A stretch of 64,000 nucleotides of DNA, from positions 1 through 64,000 of the forward strand of contig NZ_JOOA01000002.1 in NCBI RefSeq assembly GCF_000712055.1, written 5' to 3'. The stretch is from Ruminococcus sp. HUN007. Its GTDB lineage: Bacteria > Bacillota > Clostridia > Oscillospirales > Ruminococcaceae. Position 1 is the first letter of the stretch. Each line of letters starts with the position of its first letter. The notes under the pieces are model-generated. The model searched no databases. It was not told the origin of the DNA and worked only from the letters and a program-made list of their open reading frames with translations. The position numbers were made by a program, and so were the translations under genes. This document shows positions 17,128 to 27,200 of the stretch, piece after piece.

Positions 17128-18226
17128 ATGAACAAGAAAAAATTATCAACGATAATATCATTCCTTATGATTTCAGCAATGTTTGCGGGTTGCGGAAAAA
17201 ACTGATGTCACATCAGATACTAATGATATGATCTCATCAACTTCATCAGCAGCAAATGAAACCTCTGACGAAGAAATAACAGCAGGTGAAGAAATTTCTG
17301 AAAACGAAACTGAAGGCGAGTTTCCAATTACGGTAAAGCATGCGCTCGGTACCGTAGTGATCAAAGAAAAGCCGGAACGTGTAGCGACGATTGCATGGTG
17401 CAATCACGATGTCGCACTTGCGCTCGGAGTAGCTCCTGTAGGTGTATCGAGAATGAATTTTGCTGTTGACGAGACAGGTGTATTTCCTTGGGCATGGGAC
17501 AAATTTCATGAACTAGGTGTTGACAATCCTGTTGTATTCGATGATGTTGACGGCTGGGATTATGAAGCCATAGCAGATGTTCAGCCTGACGTTATACTCG
17601 CGGGCTATTCGGGCATAACAGAGGAAGAATATGAACGACTCTCCGAGATAGCTCCGGTAATTGCATATCCGAATGGACCATGGGTATCTACATGGCGTGA
17701 ACAGACTCTTATAAATGCCGAGGGATTAGGTAAAAAATCCGAAGCAGAACAGCTTATCAAGGATACAGAAAAATTGATATCCGATAAGCTTACTCAGTAT
17801 CCTGATGTTGTTGATAAGACAGTGGCTTTCTGCTGGTTCAGTGCTGACGATCTTGGAACGTTCTACATTTATACAAACAACGACCCTCGAGCATCTTATC
17901 TTGGAGATCTCGGTATGGTCATGCCAGAAAGCGTTAAGGAAGCTATTGATGATCCAACCGCTTTCTCAATTACTGTAAGCGCAGAAAACGCAGACAAATT
18001 TAACGATGTCGATATGATAATAACCTACGGCGATGATGAGCTTCTTAAGGCTATGCAGTCTGATCCGAGAATAAGTGCTATACCTGCGATAGCAAATGGT
18101 GCAGTTGTTCTTCTCGACAGCAACGATTGCGTAGCAGCAAGCAGTACACCATCTATTCTTTCCATCCCATATATAATCGATGACTATCTGAATATGCTCG
18201 ATGCGGCTGCTAAAAAGGTGAAATGA
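17128..18226 (+). pseudogene. Siderophore-binding lipoprotein of an iron ABC importer, frameshifted in the signal region
   Basis: The ATG at 17128 (GAAAGGA upstream) encodes a lipoprotein signal ending in MFAGC (Cys22). An A6 run at 17196-17201 then throws the frame to a TGA; with A5 it reads GCGKTDVTSD and continues through a complete ~365-residue substrate-binding protein to 18226. The mature part shows the FecB/FepB pattern: HALGTVVIKEKPERVATI, QPDVILAGYSG, and the C-terminal AIANGAVVLLDS. It precedes two permeases and an ATPase. If the extra A is real, only internal initiation could make this protein and it would lack export. Confidence 0.8.
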
Positions 18227-18227
18227 T

Positions 18228-19226
18228 ATGAAAAAAGGCAGGATAACTGTCGGTTTTATTATCGTCCTTGCTGGACTGTTTTTCTGTGCCGCGTTATCTC
18301 TTGCGGCAGGTGCAAGATTTGTACCATTAGGCGATGTTGTATCGGCTTTAACTGACAAAAGCATGGAAAGTTTCGATGCAGTAGTCGTCCGTGAAAGGAT
18401 TCCTCGTACTATATTTGGTATACTGATAGGCTGTTCTCTTGGAATATCCGGAACACTGATGCAGTCGATAACCCGAAATCCCATAGCAGACCCGAGTGTG
18501 CTGGGAGTCAATTCCGGAGCGGCATTTTTCGTTGTATGCGGTATTGCTTTTTTCGGTGTCTCGTCTGCTTACGAATTCATATTCTTCGCTATGGCAGGGG
18601 CTGCTGTAAGCGCACTTTTGGTATATGGTATAGGATCAATAGGGTATGGTGGAGCAACTCCGCTGAAACTCGTACTTGCGGGTTCGGCGAGCGCTACTGC
18701 ACTTTCCTCACTCACAAGCATAGTTATGATGCCGCGTGACAGAGTCATGGATACTTTCAGGTTCTGGCAAATAGGAAGTGTGAGCGGTGCGACTTACGAA
18801 AAAATTTGGGCGTTCGCTCCTTTCTTTGGTATAGGAGCCGTAGTATCAATAATACTTTCTCCGCAGCTTAACATCCTGGCACTTGGTGATGAAGCGGCTG
18901 CAGGACTTGGAGCAAAGCATGCTAAGATAAGGCTTATCGGTGCTATATCGGGAGTGCTTCTATGCGGTGCTTCTACGGCAGTTGCCGGACCGATAGGATT
19001 TGTAGGACTCATGGTTCCGCATGTTCTGAGGCTCATCTTCGGAAACGATATGCGGGTACTGATACCAATGAGCGCTTTGGGCGGTGCAGTACTGCTTACT
19101 CTTTCAGACGTTGCCGGTCGCATTATAGGCAGTCCCGGCGAGACGGAGGTTGGGATAGTCACTGCCGTGATAGGAGGACCAGCGTTTGTTATCATAGCAA
19201 TGAAAGCAAAGGTGAAAGCAATATGA
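18228..19226 (+). CDS. FecCD-family iron-siderophore permease 1
   Basis: 332 residues and about nine or ten membrane helices. FecCD motifs are clear: RIPRTIFGILIGCSLGISG near residue 60, QSITRNPIADPSVLGVNSGA near 80, and the cytoplasmic coupling loop GDEAAAGLGAKHAK near 225. It begins one base after the binding-protein stop and shares ATGA with the next permease, so the operon is translationally coupled. Confidence 0.9.
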   Translation: MKKGRITVGFIIVLAGLFFCAALSLAAGARFVPLGDVVSALTDKSMESFDAVVVRERIPRTIFGILIGCSLGISGTLMQSITRNPIADPSVLGVNSGAAFFVVCGIAFFGVSSAYEFIFFAMAGAAVSALLVYGIGSIGYGGATPLKLVLAGSASATALSSLTSIVMMPRDRVMDTFRFWQIGSVSGATYEKIWAFAPFFGIGAVVSIILSPQLNILALGDEAAAGLGAKHAKIRLIGAISGVLLCGASTAVAGPIGFVGLMVPHVLRLIFGNDMRVLIPMSALGGAVLLTLSDVAGRIIGSPGETEVGIVTAVIGGPAFVIIAMKAKVKAI

Positions 19227-20251
19227 GTAATACATCTCTTTTGGTGAGAAACGGAATCAGAAACAGACATAGACGATGCGCTGTGTCTATGCTTATCCTT
19301 GCGTTGATTGCAGTTGTGCTTGCTGCACTGTGTCTATATTTTGGAAACACGATATATCCTCCGGATGTGATAATTAAAGTGATTTTGGGCGAAGAGATAA
19401 AGGGAGCTTCCTATGCTGTAAACAGTGTGAGACTTCCGAGAATGCTTGCGGGAGTATTTGCCGGTATTGCTTTCGGTACTGGCGGGTATGTGTTTCAGAC
19501 AATGCTCAGGAATCATCTTGCGAGCCCTGACATGATAGGCATATCCTCAGGATCGGGAGCGGCTGCTGTCATCTGCATACTTGTTTTCAAGATAGGTGGT
19601 ACTACTGCTTCGGTGATCTCGGTAGCGGGAGGCCTTGCAGCGACTATGCTGATATTTCTTCTCGCATCGGCAGGCGGTTTCTCAAACGGAAGAATGATAC
19701 TGATAGGAATAGGCATACAAGCTGTCCTTCGTGCTGTAATTTCCTATGTTATTCAAAAAGCCTCAACTTATGATGTTCCGGCTGCAATGCGATGGCTTAC
19801 AGGAAGTCTGAACGGATCTCAGATGAAGAATATACCTGTTATGGGTTCAGTCATAATTACAGCCTTTATAGTGATAGCACTTAGCGAAAAACATCTGAAA
19901 ATGTTAGAGCTTGGTGACAGCTGCGCTATTGCTCTAGGAGTGAGGATAAACCTTATACGAGGGATGATGTCCGTGTGCGGTGTATTAATGATCGCATTCG
20001 CGATAGCAGTTACGGGTCCCATTGCAAGCGTAGCTTTCCTTTCCGGCCCGATATCCTCGAAGATAACAGGGAAGAATAACTCGAATGCAGGAGCAGCTGC
20101 ACTTTTTGGAGTAGTGCTGATACTCGCAAGTGATCTTGCCGGACAATTTGCACTTGGTACACGATTTCCTGTTGGTATCGTGACGGGGCTTCTTGGTGCT
20201 CCATATCTTCTTTATCTTCTGATCACAATGAATCGCAGCAATTCCGTATGA
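19223..20251 (+). CDS. FecCD-family iron-siderophore permease 2
   Basis: 342 residues from the ATG at 19223, overlapping the previous stop by four bases. Motifs: SVRLPRMLAGVFAGIAFG, QTMLRNHLASPDMIGISSGSG and the coupling loop LGDSCAIALGVRIN. The N terminus is basic (VRNGIRNRHRR) before the first helix. It pairs with the 18228 protein. Confidence 0.9.
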   Translation: MSNTSLLVRNGIRNRHRRCAVSMLILALIAVVLAALCLYFGNTIYPPDVIIKVILGEEIKGASYAVNSVRLPRMLAGVFAGIAFGTGGYVFQTMLRNHLASPDMIGISSGSGAAAVICILVFKIGGTTASVISVAGGLAATMLIFLLASAGGFSNGRMILIGIGIQAVLRAVISYVIQKASTYDVPAAMRWLTGSLNGSQMKNIPVMGSVIITAFIVIALSEKHLKMLELGDSCAIALGVRINLIRGMMSVCGVLMIAFAIAVTGPIASVAFLSGPISSKITGKNNSNAGAAALFGVVLILASDLAGQFALGTRFPVGIVTGLLGAPYLLYLLITMNRSNSV

Positions 20252-20264
20252 AAGGGTGATGATA

Positions 20265-21065
20265 ATGAAAAGCAACTTTGGCTCTAAAGAACTTTACACA
20301 GGATATGATAAGAAGACTATTCTTGAAGATGTATCGATTGCTGTGCCTGACGGAAAAATAAGCGTCATCCTGGGAAGTAACGGCTGCGGAAAATCTACTC
20401 TGCTTAAAACCATGGCTCGTCTGCTTGTCCCGGAAAGGGGAGCTGTATTGCTGAATGGAACGGATATCACCAGGATACCGACGAAAAGACTTGCTCAGAT
20501 GATAGGCCTTCTTCCGCAGTCACCTCTCGTTCCAGACGGAATAACAGTTGCAGACCTTGTTTCACGCGGGAGATTTCCATACCAGTCTATGCTGAAAGGT
20601 CTCAGCAGCGAGGATCATGAAAAAGTCGCTGAGGCTCTTGATTTACTTGGAATATCCGCTCTTGCGGACAGAAACGTTGATGAGCTTTCAGGTGGTCAGC
20701 GTCAGCGTGTATGGATAGCTATGGCGCTTGCACAGGACACGGATATACTACTCCTTGATGAGCCTACTACATATCTTGATGTCGCTTATCAGGTTGAAAT
20801 ACTCGATACGCTGGCGGAACTAAACAGGAAAAAGAATATCACTATCGTAATGGTACTGCATGACATTAATCTTTCCGCAAGATATGCTGACTATATCTTT
20901 GCTATGAAAAACGGGAGACTAATTTGTCAGGGAAAGCCAGATGAAGTGATTACCGCTGAAAACATAAAGGCTATATACGACCTTGAAAGTATAATTATCC
21001 GCGATCCTTTTTCAGGAACTCCTATGTCAGTACCGAAAGGTCGTCATTGCGCGATAGTGAGCTGA
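20265..21065 (+). CDS. Iron-siderophore ABC ATPase (FecE/FepC type)
   Basis: 266 residues from the ATG at 20265, chosen because AAAGGG lies eight bases upstream; ATG at 20259 is possible. Walker A LGSNGCGKSTLL, Q-loop LLPQSP, signature ELSGGQRQRVWIAMAL, Walker B DILLLDEPTTYLD and H-loop VLHDINLSARYAD. The TTYLD form is characteristic of FepC/BtuD-type importers. It is the last gene of the operon. Confidence 0.9.
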   Translation: MKSNFGSKELYTGYDKKTILEDVSIAVPDGKISVILGSNGCGKSTLLKTMARLLVPERGAVLLNGTDITRIPTKRLAQMIGLLPQSPLVPDGITVADLVSRGRFPYQSMLKGLSSEDHEKVAEALDLLGISALADRNVDELSGGQRQRVWIAMALAQDTDILLLDEPTTYLDVAYQVEILDTLAELNRKKNITIVMVLHDINLSARYADYIFAMKNGRLICQGKPDEVITAENIKAIYDLESIIIRDPFSGTPMSVPKGRHCAIVS

Positions 21066-21109
21066 CTTTATGGTGGTGGCCTTCGGCACAATTATTGACA
21101 CAAAAAAGA

Positions 21110-21142
21110 AAGCCCTCTGAGTAATTCAGAGGGCTTTTTTTA
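21110..21142 (+). terminator. Strong intrinsic terminator of the fec operon
   Basis: Perfect 10-bp stem AGCCCTCTGA/TCAGAGGGCT, loop GTAAT, followed by T7. It ends the fec operon 45 bases after the ATPase stop. Confidence 0.9.
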
Positions 21143-21181
21143 TAGAATGCCACAGGTATTTGTGTTTTTATACCATTGGAT

Positions 21182-21370
21182 CTACAGCGCAAGAAGATCA
21201 TTCGTTCTGCTTATGATCTCGTCGTAAAGTTCCTTGTAGTCACCCGGCTGCTTGTTTCGAAGCAGATCGGTGAGTTCGCATAACGGAACGGCTATCGGCT
21301 TAAGTTCCAGATTGTTCACGCCGCCTTTCAGTTTGTGTGCGATGTAGTACGCTTTTTCAAGATCATTCCG
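21182..21370 (-). pseudogene. C-terminal fragment of an Hpt-domain protein
   Basis: Minus-strand frame whose last ~62 codons encode a histidine phosphotransfer helix (YYIAHKLKGGVNNLELKPIA) and the following helices. The phosphorylatable His is in AHKLKG. Upstream (right of ~21370) the sequence abruptly becomes a copy of the 3366-3540 membrane gene on the opposite strand, so the N-terminal part of this signalling protein has been lost at a rearrangement junction. Confidence 0.7.
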
Positions 21371-21546
21371 ATAAACTGTGGGTAGGCCACAGCAAATTCT
21401 GGATTTTGAAAGGCACAGAGGATATTCCTTTCGTGCAAACATGGCTGCAGGTTCTGAAAAAGCGTTCGTTTCTTGCTATGATATGGGTAGTGGGAGCGCT
21501 GATTGTTGCAGGAATTGTGGTGCTGCTAGCAATGGTGATACAGTAA
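21371..21546 (+). pseudogene. Fragment duplicating the end of the 3056 membrane gene
   Basis: Encodes LWVGHSKFWILKGTEDI and the final membrane helix, nearly the same as 3370-3545. It starts without start codon or ribosome site and stops at 21546. It abuts the Hpt fragment head to tail. Confidence 0.75.
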
Positions 21547-21684
21547 AGGAATGTGAGTAATATATGAGATATTCTTTCAAAGCACGGGTGATGAGTAATA
21601 GAAAGGCTTTTTTGCTTTTGTACGGTTGCTAATAAACGTTGATTATGATATACTTAGTAGAGAAAACTGAAAGGAGAATCCCGT

Positions 21685-22140
21685 ATGCTGAGAGTGTATT
21701 TTGGTGACAGAGAAAACTCTGTTTATAATACATCCGTATTTTTCAGACATAGCTATAAAGACAGCTGGATAACAGAAGATTTTACCAGAGAGATAGTAGC
21801 TGATATTGATAAATCGCAGGTTATAAGCAGCAGCAGTATCGTAAGTCCGGTGCTGGGAAATATTTCTCCGCTGCAGTTGTCCGGTGGGGTAAAGGCTCTT
21901 GTTCTTATGAAACATTATCCCGGAAAAATATTTAATGCATCAAACTGCGGTGATAACTGTGCCAGGTGGATACTGAAATTAGCTGAAGAACAGAATTTCA
22001 CTGTATGCCTCTATCATATTATGGATTTTGGTTCAGGTGAATTTGATATAAGAATAATGAATGACAGAAAACTCATCGTACACAATATGGATGAATTCAT
22101 TGATGCAGGTGTTAAGTATTTGCGGGAGGTTCAGTCTTGA
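21685..22140 (+). CDS. DUF4869-family protein
   Basis: 151 residues, AAAGGAGAA upstream. The opening MLRVYFGD, then NTSVFFRHSYKDSWI and the central PLQLSGGVKALVLM with CGDNCARWIL are the DUF4869 pattern as I know it; function unknown. Its TGA overlaps the TTG start of the next gene, so both are translated together. This fixed pairing with a P-loop/TOPRIM-like protein suggests a two-component module, perhaps a defence or toxin system (inference). Confidence 0.7.
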   Translation: MLRVYFGDRENSVYNTSVFFRHSYKDSWITEDFTREIVADIDKSQVISSSSIVSPVLGNISPLQLSGGVKALVLMKHYPGKIFNASNCGDNCARWILKLAEEQNFTVCLYHIMDFGSGEFDIRIMNDRKLIVHNMDEFIDAGVKYLREVQS

Positions 22141-23108
22141 AAGGTATAATTTCTGTTACGGTAAAGGATAGCCGTAATTCATACAAGTTTGAACTGAAAC
22201 GAAATATTACTGTACTTACCGGTGAAAGCGGCAGAGGAAAAACCACACTGTATGAAATGATTTCTGACTATAACCGTTTTGGCAAATCAAGCGGAATAAA
22301 AATAGCCTGCAATGTCGATGTGATCGCAGTGGACGGCATAGACTGGAAAGAAAAAATATCAGAGATCAGCAATTCTGTGATCATTATTGATGAAGACAAT
22401 TCCTTTGTCAGAACGGCTGAATTCGCAGAAACAGTAAAACATAACAGCAATTATTTTCTTCTTATTACCCGTGCATATCTGGAACAGCTTCCTGTTAGTG
22501 TAGATGAGATCTATGAAGTAACAGGAAACAAAAATAAAAAGTTTGATCGTGTATATACGGACATTAATAAGATGTATAATGCGCCAAACGCTAAGAAACT
22601 GCCATTTAAACCAGAGGTAATAATAACCGAAGACAGTAAATCCGGCAATCAGTTTTTCTCTGCGGTTGCTGCGGGTCATAATATTCAATGTATATCTGCT
22701 AACGGTAAATCTAATATCGTTAAGATTTTAAAAGAATATAAAAGCAGGAAAGTACTGATTATAGCTGATGGAGCTGCTTTTGGTTCTGAAATAAGAGATG
22801 TTATTAATAAACAAAAATTATCGTCCGGAAATATTGCTGTATTTCTTCCTGAATCTTTTGAATGGCTTATTCTTAAATCCGGTCTTGTAAATGATACAGA
22901 ATGGGAAAAGATAGTTTTTCCTGAAAATTATGCTGACAGTGAATTGTATTTTAGCTGGGAAAGATATTTTACTGATCTGCTTGTTTCTGTAACAAGTGAT
23001 GAAGAGTACAAAAAATATCCAAGAAACAAAAGCAAACTGCCTGCCTTTTATATTCACGAAAAGTCGATAGAACAAATCAGAAAAAACATGACAGGAGTAG
23101 ACCTTTAA
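22137..23108 (+). CDS. P-loop ATPase with TOPRIM-like C-terminal half
   Basis: 323 residues from a TTG at 22137 that overlaps the DUF4869 stop; GGGAGG lies about nine bases upstream. N-terminal half: Walker A LTGESGRGKTTL (residue ~28) and a Walker B-like VIIIDEDNSF (~82). C-terminal half: an acidic strand VIITEDSKSGNQFF (~161), SANGKSNIVKIL (~187) and VLIIADGAAFGSEI (~203), then PESFEW. That order resembles DUF4435/TOPRIM domains of OLD- and PARIS-type proteins, though the second metal Asp is missing (DGA for DxD). Family name and function are inferred. Confidence 0.6.
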   Translation: MKGIISVTVKDSRNSYKFELKRNITVLTGESGRGKTTLYEMISDYNRFGKSSGIKIACNVDVIAVDGIDWKEKISEISNSVIIIDEDNSFVRTAEFAETVKHNSNYFLLITRAYLEQLPVSVDEIYEVTGNKNKKFDRVYTDINKMYNAPNAKKLPFKPEVIITEDSKSGNQFFSAVAAGHNIQCISANGKSNIVKILKEYKSRKVLIIADGAAFGSEIRDVINKQKLSSGNIAVFLPESFEWLILKSGLVNDTEWEKIVFPENYADSELYFSWERYFTDLLVSVTSDEEYKKYPRNKSKLPAFYIHEKSIEQIRKNMTGVDL

Positions 23109-23109
23109 T

Positions 23110-23200
23110 AAATGGTGGCACCTTCGGTGTAATTTAAATAAAGTTCCAGATGAAACTTCACTTGCACGGTTTATGAAAATGTACGCCTTCGGCGTGCTAT
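23110..23200. repeat. REP-like GGTGGYRCCTTCGG repeat pair
   Basis: GGTGGCACCTTCGGTGTAAT (23114) and TACGCCTTCGGCGTGCTAT (23182) are related hairpin-ended units. Similar pairs occur at 40111-40160 and 53946-54010, and a single unit at 21071-21094, all intergenic or in IS remnants. Confidence 0.6.
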
Positions 23201-23204
23201 TATA

Positions 23205-23230
23205 AAGCGGAGCCCCGGCTCCGCTTTTTT
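23205..23230 (+). terminator. Intrinsic terminator after the ATPase gene
   Basis: Perfect stem AAGCGGAGCC/GGCTCCGCTT with a very short CC loop (in practice a loop of four or more) and T4-6. The preceding 23110-23200 stretch carries two GCCTTCGGC-type hairpin repeats. Confidence 0.8.
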
Positions 23231-23372
23231 GTGCTAGCACCTAAGAAAAAATTTGTCAATAAAATTTCACCGGATAATCACATAATCATCATATTTAAAA
23301 TATAAAATCCTTTTGGATTATTGTGGGTTAATATAAGAATAACATCAACAATGATTCAAACAGGAGGTAATT

Positions 23373-25956
23373 TTGAAGAAAAGTAAACTATTTGCGGTAA
23401 TGTGCTCATCTGTGCTGACAGCTGCTATATTTACGGACTGTATTGTTCCTTTGAATGATCGTAGCTCAGTTCGAGCAGAAGAAACATCATCTGTAGCAAT
23501 TGCCTATGAAGATGATTACTGTTCAGGTGATATCAACGGAGACGGCGTAATAAACATATTCGACTTCAGCCGTCTTAATCGTTATCTTGAAGGTAATCTC
23601 GAATTTGATGCTGACCAGCTTAAAGCAGCTGATTTCAATTATGACAGATCAGTTGATGAGGGCGATCTTGCGGACATGTCCGGCTACATTACCATGTACT
23701 CAGAAATGCCTGTCAATTACCACCGCAGAAGACTTATCTTAAATGCAAAGAACTTCTTCCTCAAATACGGTGAAACAACGGACATAGAATTAAGTATCAA
23801 AATTCCTGATGACTGGGAGAAAAATGATATTACCGTAACAGGTGACGGCGAGAAGATTGCAGTTATTCCATTCAGTTCACTTACTGAAGGCGAAAAAAGT
23901 GAGCGTGATGGTTACAGCTACACTGAATACACAGTATCAGTCCCGGTACCTGATCTTGGTGATAACGATACAAGAGGATTTTCAGTAGATCTTACTGTTC
24001 AGATGAACGGGCATGAAAGCTATCCGGTTATGCTCAACCGTGCTGTTAAAGATGCGAAAGAAAGAATCGAAAAATCCGGCGAACTGATTGGAAATGTCTC
24101 CGAGTATGCCAATAGTTTACCTGAAGGCAGTTCAAAAGAAGAAATTCTTTCCGATATGAAAAAATGGATCGAAGCAAATCCAGATCTTGAAATCACAAGT
24201 ACTTCTTCTGATATAATTCATTTTAAAACTTCTTATGGAATAAACAGTTTCTTTGAGATAGAGGAAGAATCTGAATCAAATGAAAATGGTGTAGAATCAT
24301 TGAATACAAATGAAACGGTAATTCCTGAAAGTCCGGTTGAAAATATTGCCACTGTCAGTGCTTTCAATGCAAATAATCTATATAAAACTACTGATTATGA
24401 TGATGATTATGATGAATTGCTTAATATATATCATAATACTCCAAAAGAGATTAATTCATCGTGTAATAACCTTACTCTTCTCGATCCTGATGTACTTTTG
24501 CATGCTCCTTGCGATAACAATTATGTAATAAGTGGTTCATTGGAGGATATGAGAGAAATAGGGGCCGATCTGGCTAATAACATCCTTAAATGGGGTCAGT
24601 TAGATTCTCACTTTGACGAATTCGTAGGTAATCAGCACAGCAACTTTTCAGATATAGAGAAATGGAATCAGTACGGAACAGTTTTTCTGGTTTACACATG
24701 CAAATAATATGAAGGTTAATGGCTGGGATAGAACATATTACGAAATGTATGAGTGCGATGCAAAGTATGATATCATAAACAAAGCGCTCAGTCTTCGTGA
24801 TTCACTAAATGGTATATCACAATTTGATATAGACAACAACTCATATATGCCGGATTTGTCTATAGGTGTTACATATGTGTTTGAGAAACATTCAGGTTGT
24901 TATAAACTTGCGGTTGGATCAGGTGCTGTGATGCAGGTTCTTTCTCAGACTGTCTTTCCGAATACTATTTTCTATTTTATTGCGTGTAAAGGCGCTTCTG
25001 ACCATATCTTTAATAAGTTTTTACTTGATCATGGTGCTGCCGGTGTCATTGGTTTTGACAAGACATCAAGAAGTGCTATGTCAATTCCTATTGCAAAGAA
25101 AACTTTTGAGCATGCTTTTGATGAATTACCAGGTTCTAACTGGAAAACTTTACAGGATGCACATTTAGAAGCAAACATTAAGGCCAATCTTAATCCTGTA
25201 AACGCAATTGAGACCGTATTTGCAAATGTAAGGTGTGCGCTTGATTATTCATCAACTGCAGATTACTACGCTGAAAAATATTTCTATTATCGTGGATACG
25301 GTACTATTTCCGCAAATATATGTGTACATGATGAAGACGATAATTTAATTGTCAGAGATCCGGATGATACACGATATAGAGTTGAATTTTATCGTTACAG
25401 TAATAATGGTTTATTACATGGATACGGGGGTGTTTTTAATGGCTGTAATAACGGAATTACAGATTTTTCATATACTGTTGATTATGGCTCTTATTTAATT
25501 CAGTTTGTTGATGCATATAATGACGCAGAAACGTTTATTCGAACAGATTTAACAGATAGACGACTGGATCTTGGACAAATTATAATTATAGAAAAGACTG
25601 ATCTTTTTAAGTTCGTTTATAACAGTTACTTGAATTTATACGGAAAGGCTCCTTCGGATTCAGAAGTGAATAAGTGGAAACAAGCACTTAAGGATAAAAG
25701 CATTAATGCTGCATCGATGGTAAAGACTTTTTATACTGATAATTTAAATGCTATAGTCGATATGGATAATCAATCATGGGCACTCAAGGCATATAACGCT
25801 TTTGTAGGAAAAGCACCAGATGATACGAAACGTAAAGAACTTGAGATAATTGCTTTATCAGGTCAGTCTCATGAGAACATTGCAAAGTATATTATAGAAA
25901 GCGACGATTTTAAAAACAGATGTAATGAACTGAATATTTTACCAGGAGAGTGGTAA
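23373..25956 (+). pseudogene. Secreted dockerin, caspase-like and DUF4214 protein, split by a +1 frameshift
   Basis: A TTG start (AGGAGG five bases upstream) opens a frame that stops at 24707 and resumes one base shifted to 25956. One T fewer in the T5 run at 24682-24686 joins them as VFWFTHANNMKVNGWD. The full product is ~860 residues. Parts: signal peptide (1-32); type I dockerin with DINGDGVINIFDFSRLNRYL and DFNYDRSVDEGDL (~50-108); a caspase-fold core with His in FTHAN and Cys in FYFIACKGASD; and C-terminal DUF4214 repeats (LNLYGKAPSDSEVNKW, FVGKAPDDTKRKEL). The enzyme was probably cellulosome- or surface-docked. Confidence 0.7.
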
Positions 25957-25961
25957 ATATA

Positions 25962-25998
25962 AAAGCCTTTCGGGAAAGAAAAACCGAAAGGCTTTTTT
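25962..25998 (+). terminator. Intrinsic terminator of the dockerin gene
   Basis: Perfect stem AAGCCTTTCGG/CCGAAAGGCTT with a 10-base loop and T5, six bases after the stop. Confidence 0.9.
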
Positions 25999-26191
25999 AC
26001 TACAGAGTATCGTTTAAGGAAGTACAAATTTGTAATTTCAGAAGCTAAAAAAATATATATGGAATAATATATATAAACAAAAAATAAGCGAAAAAGAGAG
26101 AATATTAGGTGGAAAATTAGTCTTGAAACAGATTGATTGATGTGGTAAAATAATGTTGTTTATAAATAAAGAACAAACGGAGGAATTAACA

Positions 26192-27013
26192 ATGTCAAAA
26201 AACAAAATCGCTATTCTGGTTTCTGCACTTATTGCATCACTTGCTCTTGCATCATGCGGACCGGTAAATGAGAACACAAACATCAGTTCGGGTGATGTTA
26301 CTGAAAAGGTAACAGAGGAAACAACTGATGCCGAAGTAACTGAGGCGGAAACTGTACAGTCAGAAACAAGTGCTGTTACTGAAGCTTCTACAGAAGCAGT
26401 GACAACAGCCGAAGAAACAACTACGGCAGAAACTACAGCTGAAGCTGCGAAAACTGAAACTGAATCATCATCAGATGACGGCTATAAGGCAGCTTACCTT
26501 GAAACATGCAAATCTCTTGCAGAATCAGACGGAGACGGTGTGAAGTTTTCACTTGTTGATATAGACGGAGATGATATTCCGGAACTCGCTGCAGGAAATG
26601 ACGGATACTGGGCATCACTCTTTACATACGCTGACGGAAAAGTATATACTCTGATGGATCACTGGCCATACGGTGCTATGGGTAATGCCGGCTATGATTT
26701 TATACCGGGACAGAACTGCGTTCATAATTCAAATGCAGACCATGCAGGCATGATCCGTTACGAAACATACATGAAGATAGATGAAAACCACGAACTTAAA
26801 ACGTTCAGAACTATTGAAGCTGATTATTTCAATGACAAGAACGGAAATCATGAAGTGGATGAAGACGAAGCAGATACATATACAGGCGACGGACGTTTCT
26901 TTATGGGTGATAAAGAAATAACCGCTGAAGAATTTGCTGAATTCCAGAAGGGTGATTACACATTCATAAACGGAACAAAAACACTTGACGAAATTTCAGC
27001 AGAGCTGAAGTAA
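26192..27013 (+). CDS. Lipoprotein with Thr/Glu-rich linker, unknown
   Basis: 273 residues from the ATG at 26192 (GGAGG upstream). Lipobox ALASC (Cys ~24), a low-complexity linker of Thr/Glu/Ala (about 30-105), then a globular domain with SDGDGVKFSLVDIDGDDIPELAAGNDGYW. The DIDGDDIPE stretch is typical of small lipoproteins in this bacterial group, function unknown. A hairpin element and bidirectional terminator follow. Confidence 0.75.
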   Translation: MSKNKIAILVSALIASLALASCGPVNENTNISSGDVTEKVTEETTDAEVTEAETVQSETSAVTEASTEAVTTAEETTTAETTAEAAKTETESSSDDGYKAAYLETCKSLAESDGDGVKFSLVDIDGDDIPELAAGNDGYWASLFTYADGKVYTLMDHWPYGAMGNAGYDFIPGQNCVHNSNADHAGMIRYETYMKIDENHELKTFRTIEADYFNDKNGNHEVDEDEADTYTGDGRFFMGDKEITAEEFAEFQKGDYTFINGTKTLDEISAELK

Positions 27014-27050
27014 AGCCGGGATGATTTTTAAACTACATATTATCATTTAA

Positions 27051-27159
27051 GGAAACACTGATTAAATCGGAAATCCGGCTTCGCCGGATTTCCAAAGGTG
27101 GGATTTGCGGGGCTTCGCCCCGGAGCCCCACGCTGATTTATGAATAAATCAGCGTTTCC
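27051..27159. mobile_element. 109-bp MITE related to the IS5-type element at 59908
   Basis: Ends GGAAACACTGATTAAAT and (reverse complement) GGAAACGCTGATTTATT match the ends of the 1.2-kb IS5-type element (GGAAACGCTGATTTAAT). Flanks share TAA (TTAA left, CTAA right), near the YTAR target of that family. The interior has two GC-rich hairpins and no gene. A single-ended relic is at 30015. Confidence 0.75.
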
Positions 27160-27162
27160 CTA

Positions 27163-27200
27163 AAAATCGCCTCACGGATCAGATTCCGTGAGGCGATTTT
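27163..27200. terminator. Bidirectional terminator
   Basis: A perfect 16-bp stem beginning AAAATCGCCTCACGGA with a 6-base loop has A4 on one side and T4 on the other, so it can serve both the lipoprotein gene and the convergent radical SAM gene. Confidence 0.85.

Noticed and set aside
27072..27130. Small RNA gene
   Set aside because: The hairpins lie inside a mobile element with IS5-type ends and lack their own promoter.
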